Made by a program: the position numbers and the translations under genes. DNA of 64,000 nucleotides from Jaltomata sinuosa (taxonomy: Eukaryota; Streptophyta; Magnoliopsida; Solanales; Solanaceae): the NCBI GenBank assembly GCA_003996215.1, contig QJPP01007235.1, positions 1,984,001 to 2,048,000 of the forward strand, in the 5' to 3' direction. The notes beneath the pieces were generated by a model that ran no database searches, was not told the DNA's origin, and saw only the letters and a program-made list of their open reading frames with translations. Positions within the stretch are counted from its first letter, which is position 1. The number at the start of each line of letters is the position of its first letter. Shown piece by piece: positions 1 to 11,235 of the stretch.

Positions 1-285
1 GAGGTGTACAAGTAATTGTTATTCTTGTATAATTATTTATTTATTTCTTTTATTGTTATAGGCGTATCTTGTTCAATAAATTATTGTGCATTCATATAAT
101 TGTATGTTGATTGTCTTTCGATTGATGTTCAATGTTAGAAATTTAAATATTAATTAATAAATTTAACGATTTATGTCACATCCCTAAAATGGTTTTTTTT
201 TTCTTTTGATTTTTTGAACGTTTTGCGGCTAGATTCTCAAATAACATGTTTGTATCAATTTTTTCTTGTTTATAAAGTTGCAGAG
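1..285 (+). promoter_or_regulatory. ULT-like gene 5' region or first intron
   Basis: This sequence recurs at about 5.93-6.22, 7.75-8.04 and 9.53-9.82 kb in the partial copies. In those copies it lies downstream of a possible first exon ending AAAAG/GTATGT (about 5827, 7646 and 9424). By analogy it is probably the 3' part of a first intron that ends at CAG 281-283. The matching first exon of the intact gene would lie upstream of base 1. It could instead be promoter plus 5' leader. Confidence 0.4.
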
Positions 286-2162
286 ATGTTTATGGACAAT
301 GAACTAGATGATTTCATGGGTGTTTTAAGTAAAGGATCGGACCATGTGGAGATCATATGTGGTGTCACTGATTCCAGGTATGGTGATACAAGTGGAAAGC
401 TCAGCATTTTTCGAAATGGAAAGCTTGAAATTGTTTGTCATTGCTATCAGGGATGCAAAAAAGGTTAGCATTGTTTTCCATTATTAAATTTTTCAGTAAT
501 CTATTCTATTTTTTTTCCATCAAGTTAGCAAGTAGGTGAAAAAAAGATAGATTTGACAAACTGAAAATTGAGGATTTTGATAAAATAATCTTTGTCTTCG
601 AAGAATTCAATCCTCTAATATTTTGTTGTATGTGATTGTGGTGTAATTCTTTCAGGATTTTACAAAGTCAAATGATTTTACAAGAACACATTCTAAATTA
701 TTGAAAGAGAAAAAATTATTTGTTGTTGTAAAATCGAATCTGATTAAATATCTGTATGTTATTTTTGGAAAGAAAATGCGTATTTACAATATCTTTAGGA
801 GTCGTATGATTGGGAACAAATGATTCTGAATTTTAATGATGAAATTATAACATTACGATAAAATGATGATGGAATTATTTAATGGGCATATTTTTATTAA
901 TAATTATTCGGGTTTTATATTAGATAGATCGAAATAAACTTTTTATTTCAATTTTAACTTTAGATTTTCTAAAGAATAATTAAAAAACAGTCTTGGAGAA
1001 GGACATCTTGATCACTCACTAATCCCATTATTATTTAATCCTCACATTATTCCCGTCATATAACTTGTTCCATTAATTGTCCCCTCGAAAACTTGTTTCT
1101 ACGTCTAATGCTTATCATGCAGGGGTGGAGCTAAAGTTCTAATTATGGGTTCAACATTACTCAATAACTTTGGTCAAAATTTTATGTGTTAGAAAATCCA
1201 CTTGATCGAATATATAAATAATTTGTTTAAAACTTAGTAAGTTGCAATTTAAATTTTTGGAATCCATAAACTCAAAACATTGAATTTGCTTCTGTTAAGC
1301 CATCAACTGTTAAAGTTTAATACTTTTTTTTGTTGATAAATGTGAAATAACTTGCTTGGAATGCGCAGCGAGCCTATCACCAGTTGAATTTCTTAAACAT
1401 GTTGGGAAAAATATGGCAATACAAACCTGGAAGAGTCAAATTTGGGTGAGTAATAAGGAAGGGCGCAAAACAAAATTGTGGAAGACATGTTTGTTGAAGT
1501 ATCACATTGATACATTCCATAGGCCAGTTCGTGGAGGAAACATACATCGTGATGAATTCATTCGTTGCAGTAATTGTAACAAACAACGTCGGTTTCTTCG
1601 AAGAACTAAAGATGAATGTAAAGACTATCATGATGCTATTGCGATGAAGGACTGGAAATGCTCTGATATGCTTCAAAAAAGGTATTCCTCCTCATTCTTA
1701 ATTTTTCAGTATCAACGTATTTTAACCTATTGTAACATGTGGCGTGTCTTGTTTACTCATTTTGCGTAAACATGTTTATAGTCTGTTTGGTTAAGCATTC
1801 AAAATCTGATTATTTTGAAAAGTATAATTTGTCAAAAGTATTTTTCGAAAAATACTTTTGGAGAATAACAATTTAATTTTGGCTATCAATTTGAAAATTT
1901 GTAGAATAAAGTTTGGATGCATATTGAAGATTCTATTTTTATTGTTTATCATAAGTTCAATTTACTAACGATAATTTTTATTTTTTTTTTAAGGCTAAGT
2001 TGCAATGAAGCTGAAGAGCGTGAAAGTCGAAAATTGTGCAGGAGTTGCCCCCAAACTGCCAAGTGCAATGGCTGTGTCCGGTGTGTCTGTTTCGGTTGCG
2101 ATATGTGTACATTTGAAGATTGCAAATGTCGTGCATGCGTCGACTTTCTTAACAACGTTTGA
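286..2162 (+). CDS. ULT1-like: ULTRAPETALA-like developmental regulator, three coding exons
   Basis: Exons 286-463, 1369-1681 and 1994-2162 join in frame (phases 1 and 2, all GT/AG) to give 219 residues. The product aligns through its length with Arabidopsis ULT1 (237 aa): the SAND-like half carries HVEIICG, SRYGD and WKSQIWVSNKEG, then HRDEFIRCSNCNKQRRF and WKCSD. The last exon encodes the cysteine-rich B-box-like tail with CNGCVRCVCFGC and CRACVDF. ULT proteins are plant trithorax-group factors that counter Polycomb repression and limit shoot and floral meristem size; they act in the nucleus. The start is the first ATG of the first exon seen. It lies directly after TTGCAG, so an upstream exon outside the window may supply about a dozen more N-terminal residues. 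No lesion was found in the three exons, unlike the downstream copies. ULT1 versus ULT2 orthology is not resolved. Confidence 0.85.
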
Positions 2163-4150
2163 TGTCCAATCACCGGTTTTTTTTTTTTGTTGTTTGGTAC
2201 ACAACATTATCTTTCATGAACAATGAGAATTCTTATAGTTGATTTCATTTTGCTTGAAATTCAGATGTTGTTGTTGTGGATAACAGTACTTTTTAACCAA
2301 CAAACGAGAAACGTAAATGGGAAATTCAAGAAAATAGAAGTCTTGAGATATATACATCAAGATCGGAGCTAGAATTCAGGTTACGGGTCAGACATAACCC
2401 AATAGCTTTGATTCAGACAAAATCCTAGCTCCGCCTCTACATGTAAATAAACTGCGGTATATATAACAAGAGATATCTTGGAGCTTATAATTAAAGAAGA
2501 AACAAATAAATATAGCTTCTTTAGCAATGTTTGAGTCTTCATCAATCCATGTACCATCCAGTTTTTTAATCGTGCATGTGTTTTTTTAGTTTAAGAATTG
2601 AAGTATTTTGTATAGTTGTTTTGAGCACTTTGGATAGTGATCATCAAAGGGATTTGAACTTGGAACCTTAAGGCGAATATTGAAACCCCTTAACCACTGA
2701 GTCAACTTCTAATCTTATGTTTAGGGGATTCAAAATCTTTATATATACAGAGTAAATTTTTTACCGAGGGGGTTCGGGTGAACCCTTTGCTACCCTCTAG
2801 ATCCGCCCATGTACACCGCAGTGACGACAACTTCAATATATCCCTTTTTAATGGAACAGGTGACATGTTGCTCAGTGTCAAGGATGACAGTATACTCCAT
2901 CTCTTCTTCAGCAAATACTCAAATTTTATTGTTGCAGCTGGTAAAGCCAAAAGAGTAACCCAATCTTCTTTTATTATATTTGTTCATTTTGTCACACTTA
3001 CTAAAAGGTTCTAAAATTTCCATGAACGGAATTTTTTGGATATGTTTAGAGGTATTTGAGTCTCTCAAAAGCACCATTAGTTCCAATGCTTCTAATATTC
3101 CAAATTAGAGACTTTAACCATAAGAAAATTAGGCAATTTTGTACTGTGATCTATGCACAGTACCCTGTGAGTGTCTTCCTCTTGGTGAAAGGTGTATCCT
3201 TTCAGCTGATAGACCGCGAGCTCCTATTGTTTATTGGCATGGACTGAACATGGTCCTTAGCTGTGAGCGGTAGATTTATTCCACCAGTTTAGTTATCGAT
3301 TGATAGGTCTTCTTCATCAAAGGCAGCGTGTCTAGCGGGCTTTTATTGTTATCAGTTTCTTGTGTCTTTGCGTTGTGTTCCTCTGTCTCATTCTGGTTAT
3401 CTATCACTTTCCTGAGTAATGTCATTATGAGTGTTAGTCTCAGTCTGACTTTCAATAGTAGTGTTTTCCTTATTAACAATATGACCATGTGTTTCTTGTA
3501 TAATAGAGGTTGAGCTGGTCTGTATGGCATCATATCGGGGGGCGAAGCCAGGTAGGGGCAAGAGAGGTTCATCCAAACCCCTTTTTGCGGAAAATAAAAA
3601 ACTACACGTGACAACGTGTGTATTGCATTTCCTATCAAGAATTTGATTCTCTATGCCACATCAGCACTTAGGGTGGTATTTATTTCATTTTTAAAAAGTT
3701 CAAAGGGTAATTGGACCTCCATAAAGATAAAGTGTGTCCCTGAAACTTCGGGTACAACTTATAGAAGTACTTATGCCTTTTTCCTAAAAAAAAATAAAGT
3801 GAATATTTGGATACATGTGTTGCACTTGTAGGTTATTTGATAAAAGCTGCTAAATATGCATAATAGGCTGAAGGAATAATAGCATATTATAACAGAGGTT
3901 GTTAGTCAAAGACTGCAGCATATCAACAGTAAAATTATTCTCATCCCACAAGACATTATAATGAGATGGGCGGCTAGTACCCTATATGCCGGCATGGATA
4001 CAAAGATAGAAATCAAACTTAGTAGGGTGACATATCTTTGAATTTACAACAGTACTAGGCAAAATATTTTCGTTCCAATCAACTGCATTTCTGTCATGGT
4101 GGTTATTGACAAATAACATTGTGTGATGACATTTCTAGACCACAATAAAT
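2163..4150. other. ULT 3' flank and intergenic spacer with short interspersed elements
   Basis: The first 120 bases match the 3' flanks at 12.15 kb and, inverted, at 20.57-20.64 kb. A short element runs from GGAGCTAGAATTC (about 2366) to CCTAGCTCCGCC (about 2438). At about 2640-2815 there is a reversed element of the 'gggcggatctagag' Solanaceae type, containing on the minus strand the tRNA-like stretch GACTCAGTGGTTAAGG. A related fragment starts near 3535. No gene is recognised; the ORFs of 60-120 codons here have no motif. Confidence 0.5.
2449..2519. repeat. Stub of LDL2 3' flank behind the intact ULT gene
   Basis: About 70 bases, from AAACTGCGGTATATA through AACAAGAGATATC to AAGAAGAAACAAATAAA, match the segment at 12236-12300, which lies just beyond the 3' end of LDL2. 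They also match, inverted, about 20505-20555. Similarity stops here, so in this copy the LDL2 gene itself is gone. This stub is the main evidence that ULT and LDL2 were a convergent pair before duplication. Confidence 0.75.
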
Positions 4151-4159
4151 GTGACTTGG

Positions 4160-5200
4160 TGTTGATTTTTTTATGTCAAGTGGTTTCACGTGCAACACAC
4201 GTGTACAAAGATTAGTTAATTTAATAATACGATTACACGAGAATGATAAATTAAAAATAAATACTTCAATGTATCTTGAACTTGCAAGTTGGTGGTTCAA
4301 GTTACACCGAATAAGTGAGTATTGTATTGGCCTATTTTTCATTTAAATGAGGAAAATTTCTAATAACAATTTTCTTATTTAAAAAATAAATCTTACTTGT
4401 AGAGGTTATAGTAATAAAGATTTTCATTGTAGCTCAACTTTCCAGTTAAGTCACAATCTTCTTCATTTTCATAGTTTCAATTAATATAGCTTAATCTGTT
4501 GATAAATTTTGATAGGCAATAAATTAATCATCATTACTTTACAAATATATTATTCACTAAAAAAATTAACATAAATATTAGAAATTAAAATAAAGATGAA
4601 TTGGCACGTATGTTCTTATTTTGTGTTGGTCTTTAATTAATGTCGCTCGTAACAAAAAGTATAATATTCAAAGGCATAAGTATATATTTTCATATCATAA
4701 TATCCTCTAAGTTATGTTTCACATAACTTCATATTCTAAGAAACTTATGCCTCACTATCAATTGTTGAAGGGTAAAAAATAAAGATCAACCCATTTTAAG
4801 TTCAATTCGTGCAATTTCATGTACTTAGTGCAAAGGGGGAAAACTAATCTGAAGAAATATTTACAAAAGTAAAAGAGATAATTCAGTTAAAAGAACAATT
4901 CTTATGGCAGCATTCATCGGAGGCCATAGAAATAAGAAACGGTGATTTTTTTATTTATTTTAATTATATTGTAGTGAAAATTTTATCTTGGCTAGAGGCT
5001 AGTTAATTCAATGAGACAAGTAAGAACGTAATAATGCTCTCATCTTTAACTTACAAGTTGGCGGCTCAAGTTGCTCTAGAATAAGTGGAGACGGTTGACC
5101 ATTTGAAAAAGAAAATATAATTATTTAACAATAATTTTCTTGCATGTAAAGGATGTCATCATGATGGTGATTTCTCATTATTGCTCAACTTTCAACGTAA
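4160..5200 (+). repeat. Older, diverged copies of the ULT 5'-flank repeat
   Basis: Segments at about 4170-4470 and 4985-5200 repeat, with many changes, the pattern found at the head of the three tandem units: a CACGTG-type start, CAAGTTGGTGGTTC, GTCATTT/GCCTATTT, and a block ending in 'cagctatgacc' or similar. They look like earlier rounds of the same duplication, or copies of a dispersed element that seeded it. Confidence 0.45.
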
Positions 5201-5338
5201 TGCATAACCAAATAATTGTTTTGCCAATAAATGATTTCTCGCAACAGAATTAAGGAATTGCAAACATTTCCAATACCGACAGCAGCTCCCGCTGAAGCAA
5301 TTATAGCAGCTCCTGCGCCGATTCATTTTCTTCTAATC
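5200..5338 (-). pseudogene. atp9 (fragment): NUMT: fragment of mitochondrial atp9
   Basis: On the minus strand about 65 bases read G-A-G-A-A-I-I-A-S-A-G-A-A-V-G-I-G-N-V, the glycine-rich first helix of mitochondrial ATP synthase subunit c (ATP9). After a small indel the match continues as a degraded arginine loop and then TTGGCAAAACAATTATTTGG, which encodes LAKQLF. About 130 bases are recognisable, without start, stop or second helix. It is a nuclear insertion of mitochondrial DNA and is not functional. It sits just left of the first tandem ULT unit. Confidence 0.8.
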
Positions 5339-5369
5339 TTACATAATAATAAAGAAACAACAACAAGTG

Positions 5370-7068
5370 CAACGAACGTGCCAATAAACTTCAATTAAGT
5401 AAGGTGACGAGGACAGATAGGACTTACAAGTTGGTGGTTTGAGTTCCTCTAAAATAAATAGGGATCATATTGGTCATTTAGAAATGAAAAAAAATTATTT
5501 TGCAATAACGCTTTTTTTTTTTTTTTTATGTTTAGAGGATGTTATGATGATAACGGTCAGCTTTTCAGCTATGACCTAACCTTATTAATTTTAATATTTT
5601 TATTTTAAATTTTTATAAATTAATCTATCAATAAATTTTGGATAGGTAAGAAACTAATCACTACACCTTATAGATAACAACCCTTTTAAAATCGTGATTA
5701 CATATCAAAGTTGAAGATTGACGCCTTAAATAGGTCGTGGAGGCGCAAAAATTTATTGTGTTCTCATTCACAAAAGTTGAATCCCAATTTTCTCATAAAC
5801 CTGACATTTTCGAGTTATCAAAAGGTATGTCTACTCCTAATTAGCAACTTAGATCTTTTTTTGCGATCGACTTGATGCTATTTCAGATGTTGGGTCAAAA
5901 AGTGTTCTTTGAACAATTCTATTATTTTTTACTAGGTATACAAGTACTTGTTATTCTTGTACCATTATTTATTTTTTTCTTTTATTATTTATATACATAA
6001 ATAGGCGTATCTTGTTCAATAAATTATTATGCATTCATATAAATGTATAGTGATTGTCCTTTGATTGATGGTCAATGATAAAGATTTAAATATTAATTAA
6101 TAGATCTGACAATTTATGTCAAATCCCTAAAAGGGCTCTTTTTTTCTTTTTGATTTTTTAGACATTTTGTGCTTAGATTCTCAAAAGACATGTTTATACT
6201 AATTTTGTCTTGTTTGTAAAGTTGCAAACATTTACCAACAATGAATTAGATGATTTTTGGGTGTTCAAGTAAAGAATTAGATTTTATGGAGATTAATTGT
6301 GGCGTCACTAGTTCCAAATTGGTGATACAAGTGGAAAGTTTCAAATTTTTCGAAACAAAAAGCTTGAAGTTGCTTGTCATTGGCATCATAGATACAATGA
6401 AGGTCCTCTTTATTTTCCATTATTAATTTTTCAGTAATCTATTTTAGTTTTACTTTTTTTCATCAAGTTAGCAAGTAGGTTAAAAATAGATAGATTTGGC
6501 GAATTGATAACTTATTTGATAAAGTAATTGTTTTCTTCAAAAAATTCAACCCTCTATTATTTTGTAGAATGAGTTTGTGGTATAATTCTTTCATAATATT
6601 TTACAAAGTCAAATAATTTTACAAGTACACGTTTTGAATTTGAAAAGAGAAGAAGAATTTGTTTGTTGTTGAAGAATCTGATTAGATGTTTGTATGTTTT
6701 TTGTTTTGGAAGAAAATGTATAATATTTTTAGGAGTTGTTTGGTCAGGAACAAGTGATTCTGGAATTACAATGAAAGAGATTATAATATGAAGATAAAAT
6801 AATGACACAATTATTTAGTGGACATTCATTTATCGATAATTACTCAAATTTTATACTAGATAAATAGAAAGATAAACTTTTAGTTTTAATATTAACCTTG
6901 AATTTTTTAAAGAATATTGAAGAACGGCCTTGGAGAAGGACATCTTGGTAACTAAATAATACTTTTGAGAACTTATTTTTACAATTAGTGCTAATTCTGT
7001 GTAATTTAGGCATTTTTAATAAAACATAAATTTTATTTTAATAATGACTTTTTGTTACAAAATTAGTT
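5370..7068 (+). pseudogene. Tandem partial ULT copy, unit A
   Basis: This unit has the layout 5' flank, putative first exon ending near 5826, intron, coding exon 1 remnant (about 6222-6400), and the start of intron 1. It is cut off near 7010-7068, where the next unit begins. The exon remnant still resembles the intact one (ATGAATTAGATGATTTT, GGTGATACAAGTGGAAAG) but has lost the frame through a deletion after GATGATTTT and an in-frame TAA. There are no exon 2 or 3 remains, so it cannot encode a ULT protein. Confidence 0.75.
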
Positions 7069-8926
7069 ACAAGTGCAACGCACGTGCCAATAAATTAATC
7101 AATTAAGTAAAGTGACAGGGATAGATAGGACTTACAAGTTGGTGGTTCGAGTTCCTCTAAAGTAAGTAGGGACCAAATTGGTCATTTAGAAATGAAAATA
7201 TATATATTTTGTAATAACGCTTCAATTTCTTTTCTTTTCTTTTCTTTTTACGTTTAGAGGTTGTTATGATGATAACGGTCAATGTCTTAAAAAAAAGATT
7301 ATAACGATCAATCATCCAGCTATGACCTAACCTTATTAATTTCGATATTTTAATTTTAATTTTTTGTAAATTAATCTATCAATAAATTCTGGATAGGTAA
7401 GAAACTAATTATTATACCTTATAGATAACAACCCTTTTAAAACCGCGATGAACTTCTTTTTCCGGAGAAGAAGCAATGACGATATCTGGGGAATAAGTAT
7501 CGGTAAACTCTGTGCCAACATGAATATCATAGTTGAAGATTGACACCCTAAATAGGTCGTGGAGGCGCAAAAGTTTATTATGTTCTCATTCATAAAAGTT
7601 GAATCCCAATTTTCTCATAGACCTGACGTTTTTGAGTTATCAGAGGGTATGTCTACACCTTATTAGTAACCTAGATCTGTTTTTGCGATCGATTTGATGC
7701 TATTTTAGATGTTCGTTCAAAAAGTGCTATTTGAACAATTCTATTAATTTTTACTAGGTATACAAGTACTTGTTATTGTTGTACCATTATTTATTTTTTC
7801 TTTTATTATTTGTGCACATAAATAGGTGTATCTTATTCAAAAAATTGTTATGCATTCATATAAATGTATGGTGATTATCCTTCAGTTGATGTTCAATGAT
7901 AGAAATTAAATATTAATTCAATAAATTTAGCGATTTGTGTCAAAACCCTAAAGGATTTTTTTTTTCTTTTTGATTTTTTGGACATTTTGTGGTTAGATTT
8001 TTAAAAGACATGTTTGTACTAATTTTGTCTTGTTTATAAAGTTGCAGACATGTTACCAATGATGAATTAGATGATTTTTTGGTGTTTTAAGTAAAGAATA
8101 AAATTTTATGGAGATTAATTGGGGCGTCACTAATTTCAATTATGGTGATACAAGTGGAAAGCTCCAAATTTTTCGAAAGGAAAAGCTTGAAGTTGCTTGT
8201 CATTTTCACCGTGGATACAACAAAAAGGTTTTCTTTATTTTCCACTATTAATTTTTTAGTACTTTGTTTTAATTTTACTTTTTTCCATCAAGTTAAAAAT
8301 AGATAGATTTCGCGAATTGATAATCTATTTGATAAAGTAATCATTTTCTTCAAAGAATTCAACCCTCTATTATTTTGTTGTATGAGTTTGTGGTATAATT
8401 CTTTCAGGATATTTTACAAAGTTAAATAATTTTACAAGTACGCATTTTAAATTTGAAAAGAGAAGAAGAATTTGTTTGTTGTTGAAGAATATGATTAGAT
8501 GTTTGTATGTTTTTTGTTTTGGAAGAAAATGTGTAATACTTTAGGAGTTGTTTGATCAGGAACAAGTGATTTTGGAATTCTAATGACTAGATTATAATAT
8601 AAAGATAAAATAATGACAAAATTATTTAGTGGACATTCTTTTATTGATAATTACTCTGATTTTACACAAGATAAATAGAAAGATAAACTTTTAATTTTAA
8701 TATTAACCTTGAATATTGAAGAACAACCTCAGAGAAGGACATTTTGGTAACTAAATAATTCCGTTATTATTTAATTATCATGTTATAGTTCCATCATATA
8801 ATGTGTTCTACCGAATTATACCTTTTGAAAACTTGTTTTTACAATTAGTGCTAATTAGGTGCAATTTAGTCATTTTTAATTAAGAAATGATTTTTATTTA
8901 GATAATAAATTTTGTTACAAAATAAA
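7069..8926 (+). pseudogene. Tandem partial ULT copy, unit B
   Basis: This repeats unit A with the same start (TACAAGTGCAACGCACGTG) and the same truncation point in intron 1 (TTTTTACAATTAGTGCTAAT near 8850). The exon remnant lies at about 8040-8228 and is frameshifted, with TAA codons. It carries about 75 bases at roughly 7447-7522 that units A and C lack. The tandem period is about 1.7-1.9 kb. Confidence 0.75.
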
Positions 8927-9895
8927 TTACAAGTGCAAAGCACGTGTCAGTAAACTAGCTAATTAAGTAAGGTGATAGGGATAGATAGGACTTACAAATT
9001 GGGGGTTCGAGTTCCTCTAAAGTAAATAGGGACCAAATTGGTCATTTAGAAATGAAAAAAAAAATTATTTTGTTATATCGCTTTTTTTTTTCTTCTGCGT
9101 TTAAAAGCTGTTATGACGATAATGGTCAACGTCTTAAAAAAGAATTACAACGGTCAACTATCCAGCTATGACCTAACCTTATTAATTTTAATATTTTTAT
9201 TTAAAATTTTTGTAAATTAATTTATCAATAAATTTTGGATAAGTAAGAAACTAATTATTATACCTTATAGATAACAACCCTTTTAAAATCGCAATTACAT
9301 GAATACCATAGTTGAAGATTGATGCCCTAAATAGGCCGTGGAGGCGCAAAAATTTTTTTGCTCTCATTCACAAAAGTTAAATCCTAATTTTCTCATTAAT
9401 CTGACATTTTCGAGTTATCAAAAGGTATGTCTACCCCTAGTTAGCAACTTAGATCTGTTTTTGCGATCGACTTGATGCTATTCAGATGTTCATTCAAAAA
9501 GTGCTATTTGAATAATTTTATTAATTTTTACTAGGTATACAAGTATTTGTTATTCTTGTACCATTATTTATTTATTTCTTTTATTGTTTATGCATATAAA
9601 TAAGCCTATCTTATTCAATAAATTGCTATGCATTCATATAAATGTACAGTGATTGTCCTTCGATTGATGTTCAATGATAGAGATTTAAATATTAATTAAT
9701 AAATCTGACAATTTATGTCAAATCCCTAAAAGGTTTTTTCTTCTTTTTGATTTTTTGGACATTTTGTGGTTAAATTCCCAAAGACATGTTTGTACTAATT
9801 TTATCTTGTTTATCATTTTACAGACATGTTTACCGATGATGAATTAGGTGATTTTTAGGTGTTCCAAGTAAAGAATCGAGTTTTGTGGAGATTAA

Positions 9896-10294
9896 GTAGG
9901 CGTTTGGCCATGAGAATTTTTCACTTTTTTTCGAAAAATTATTTCACTTTTTTTCGAAAATAGCGTTTGGCCATAAAATTTTTAAATACAACTTCAAAGT
10001 TGTATTTGGAAAAGTGAAAACACACAAAAGGGTGTTTTCACTCTTTTCCAACTCACTTTTTTCACTTTTTAATTTATTTATTTTTTGAAAAAATCCTAAA
10101 TTTTTTATTTTCATAAAATAACTCATTTAAATTATATTTCATTTTTAAATCATATTTTATATATTTTTAAAATATATATTTAAGATCTAGATAATTATTG
10201 CAAAAGTTATGGCCAAACACAACTCCAACTCCAACTCCAACTTTGAAAATTCAAAAAAGTGAAAAAAAATTGATTCTCATGGCCAAACGACACC
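9896..10294. mobile_element. 399-bp MITE inside the ULT pseudo-exon
   Basis: The terminal inverted repeats share CGTTTGGCCATGAGAAT (17 identical bases) followed by TTTTTCACTTTTTT-like sequence on both sides. TTAA occurs on each flank (9892-9895 and 10295-10298) but only once at the empty sites in units A and B, so the target duplication is TTAA or a 3-bp TTA/TAA within it. There is no coding capacity. A 3-bp TTA/TAA duplication would fit a PIF/Harbinger-derived element; TTAA would fit piggyBac-type. The family is not certain. Confidence 0.8.
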
Positions 10295-11052
10295 TTAATT
10301 GTGGCGTCACTAGTTTCAAACATGGTGATACAAGTGGAAAGCTCCAAATTTTTTGAAAGAGAAAGCTTGAAGTTGCTTGTCATTTTCATCGTGGATGCAA
10401 CGAAGGTCCTTTCTATTTTTCATTATTAATTCTTCATTAATCTGTTTTAATTTTACTTTTTTCCATCAAGTTAGCAAGTAGGTTAAAAAAAGATAGATTT
10501 GACGAACTGATAATCTATTTGATGAAGTAATCTTTTTCTTTAAAGAATTCAACCCTTTATTATTTTGTTGTATGAGTTTATGATATAATTCTTTCAAGAT
10601 ATTTTATAAAGTCAAATAATTTTACAAGTATACATTTTGAATTTGAAAAAAGAAGAAAAAATTATTTGTTGTTGAAGAATCTGATTAGATGTTTGTATGT
10701 CTTTTTTTTGGAAGAAAATGTGTAATACCTTTAGGAGTTATTTGGTTAGGAACACGTGATTCTGCAATTATAATGACGAGATTATAATATGAAGATTAAA
10801 TAATGACAAAATTATTTAGTGGACATTTTTTTATTGATAATTACTCAGGTTTTACACTAGATAGATAAAAAGATAAACTTTTAGATTTAGTTTTAACATT
10901 AAATTTTCTAAAGAATATTGAAGAACAACCTTGGAGAAGGATATCTTAGTAACTAAATAATTTTGTTATTATTTAATTCTCATATTATAGTCCTATCATA
11001 TAACTTGTTGAATTATACCTTTGATAACTTTTTTTACAATCTAATGCTAATC

Positions 11053-11235
11053 AAGAAGAGGTGAAGCTAGAATTCTAGCGGGTTACTGATTTAACATTAT
11101 TCAATAACTTTGATTGAAGATCTATAAGAAATTTACTTGATCATATATATATAAATAATTTACTCAAAATTTAGTAAGCTATAATTTAAAATTTTAAAAT
11201 TTATAAACTCAAAACATTGAATCTACCTTTGTTAA
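11053..11235. repeat. Short interspersed element shared by ULT intron 1 copies
   Basis: The block beginning 'aggtgaagctagaattc' and ending 'cattgaatctacc' matches 1123-1295 in intron 1 of the intact ULT gene at the same position relative to exon 2. It is a common Solanaceae-type interspersed sequence. Its shared position shows that it was present before the gene was duplicated. Confidence 0.55.

Noticed and set aside
1377..1676. Antisense ORF of 99 codons
   Set aside because: Mirror of ULT exon 2; no protein motif of its own.
5370..9020. CRISPR-like or satellite array
   Set aside because: The units are 1.7-1.9 kb and contain gene parts; they are segmental duplications, in a plant genome.
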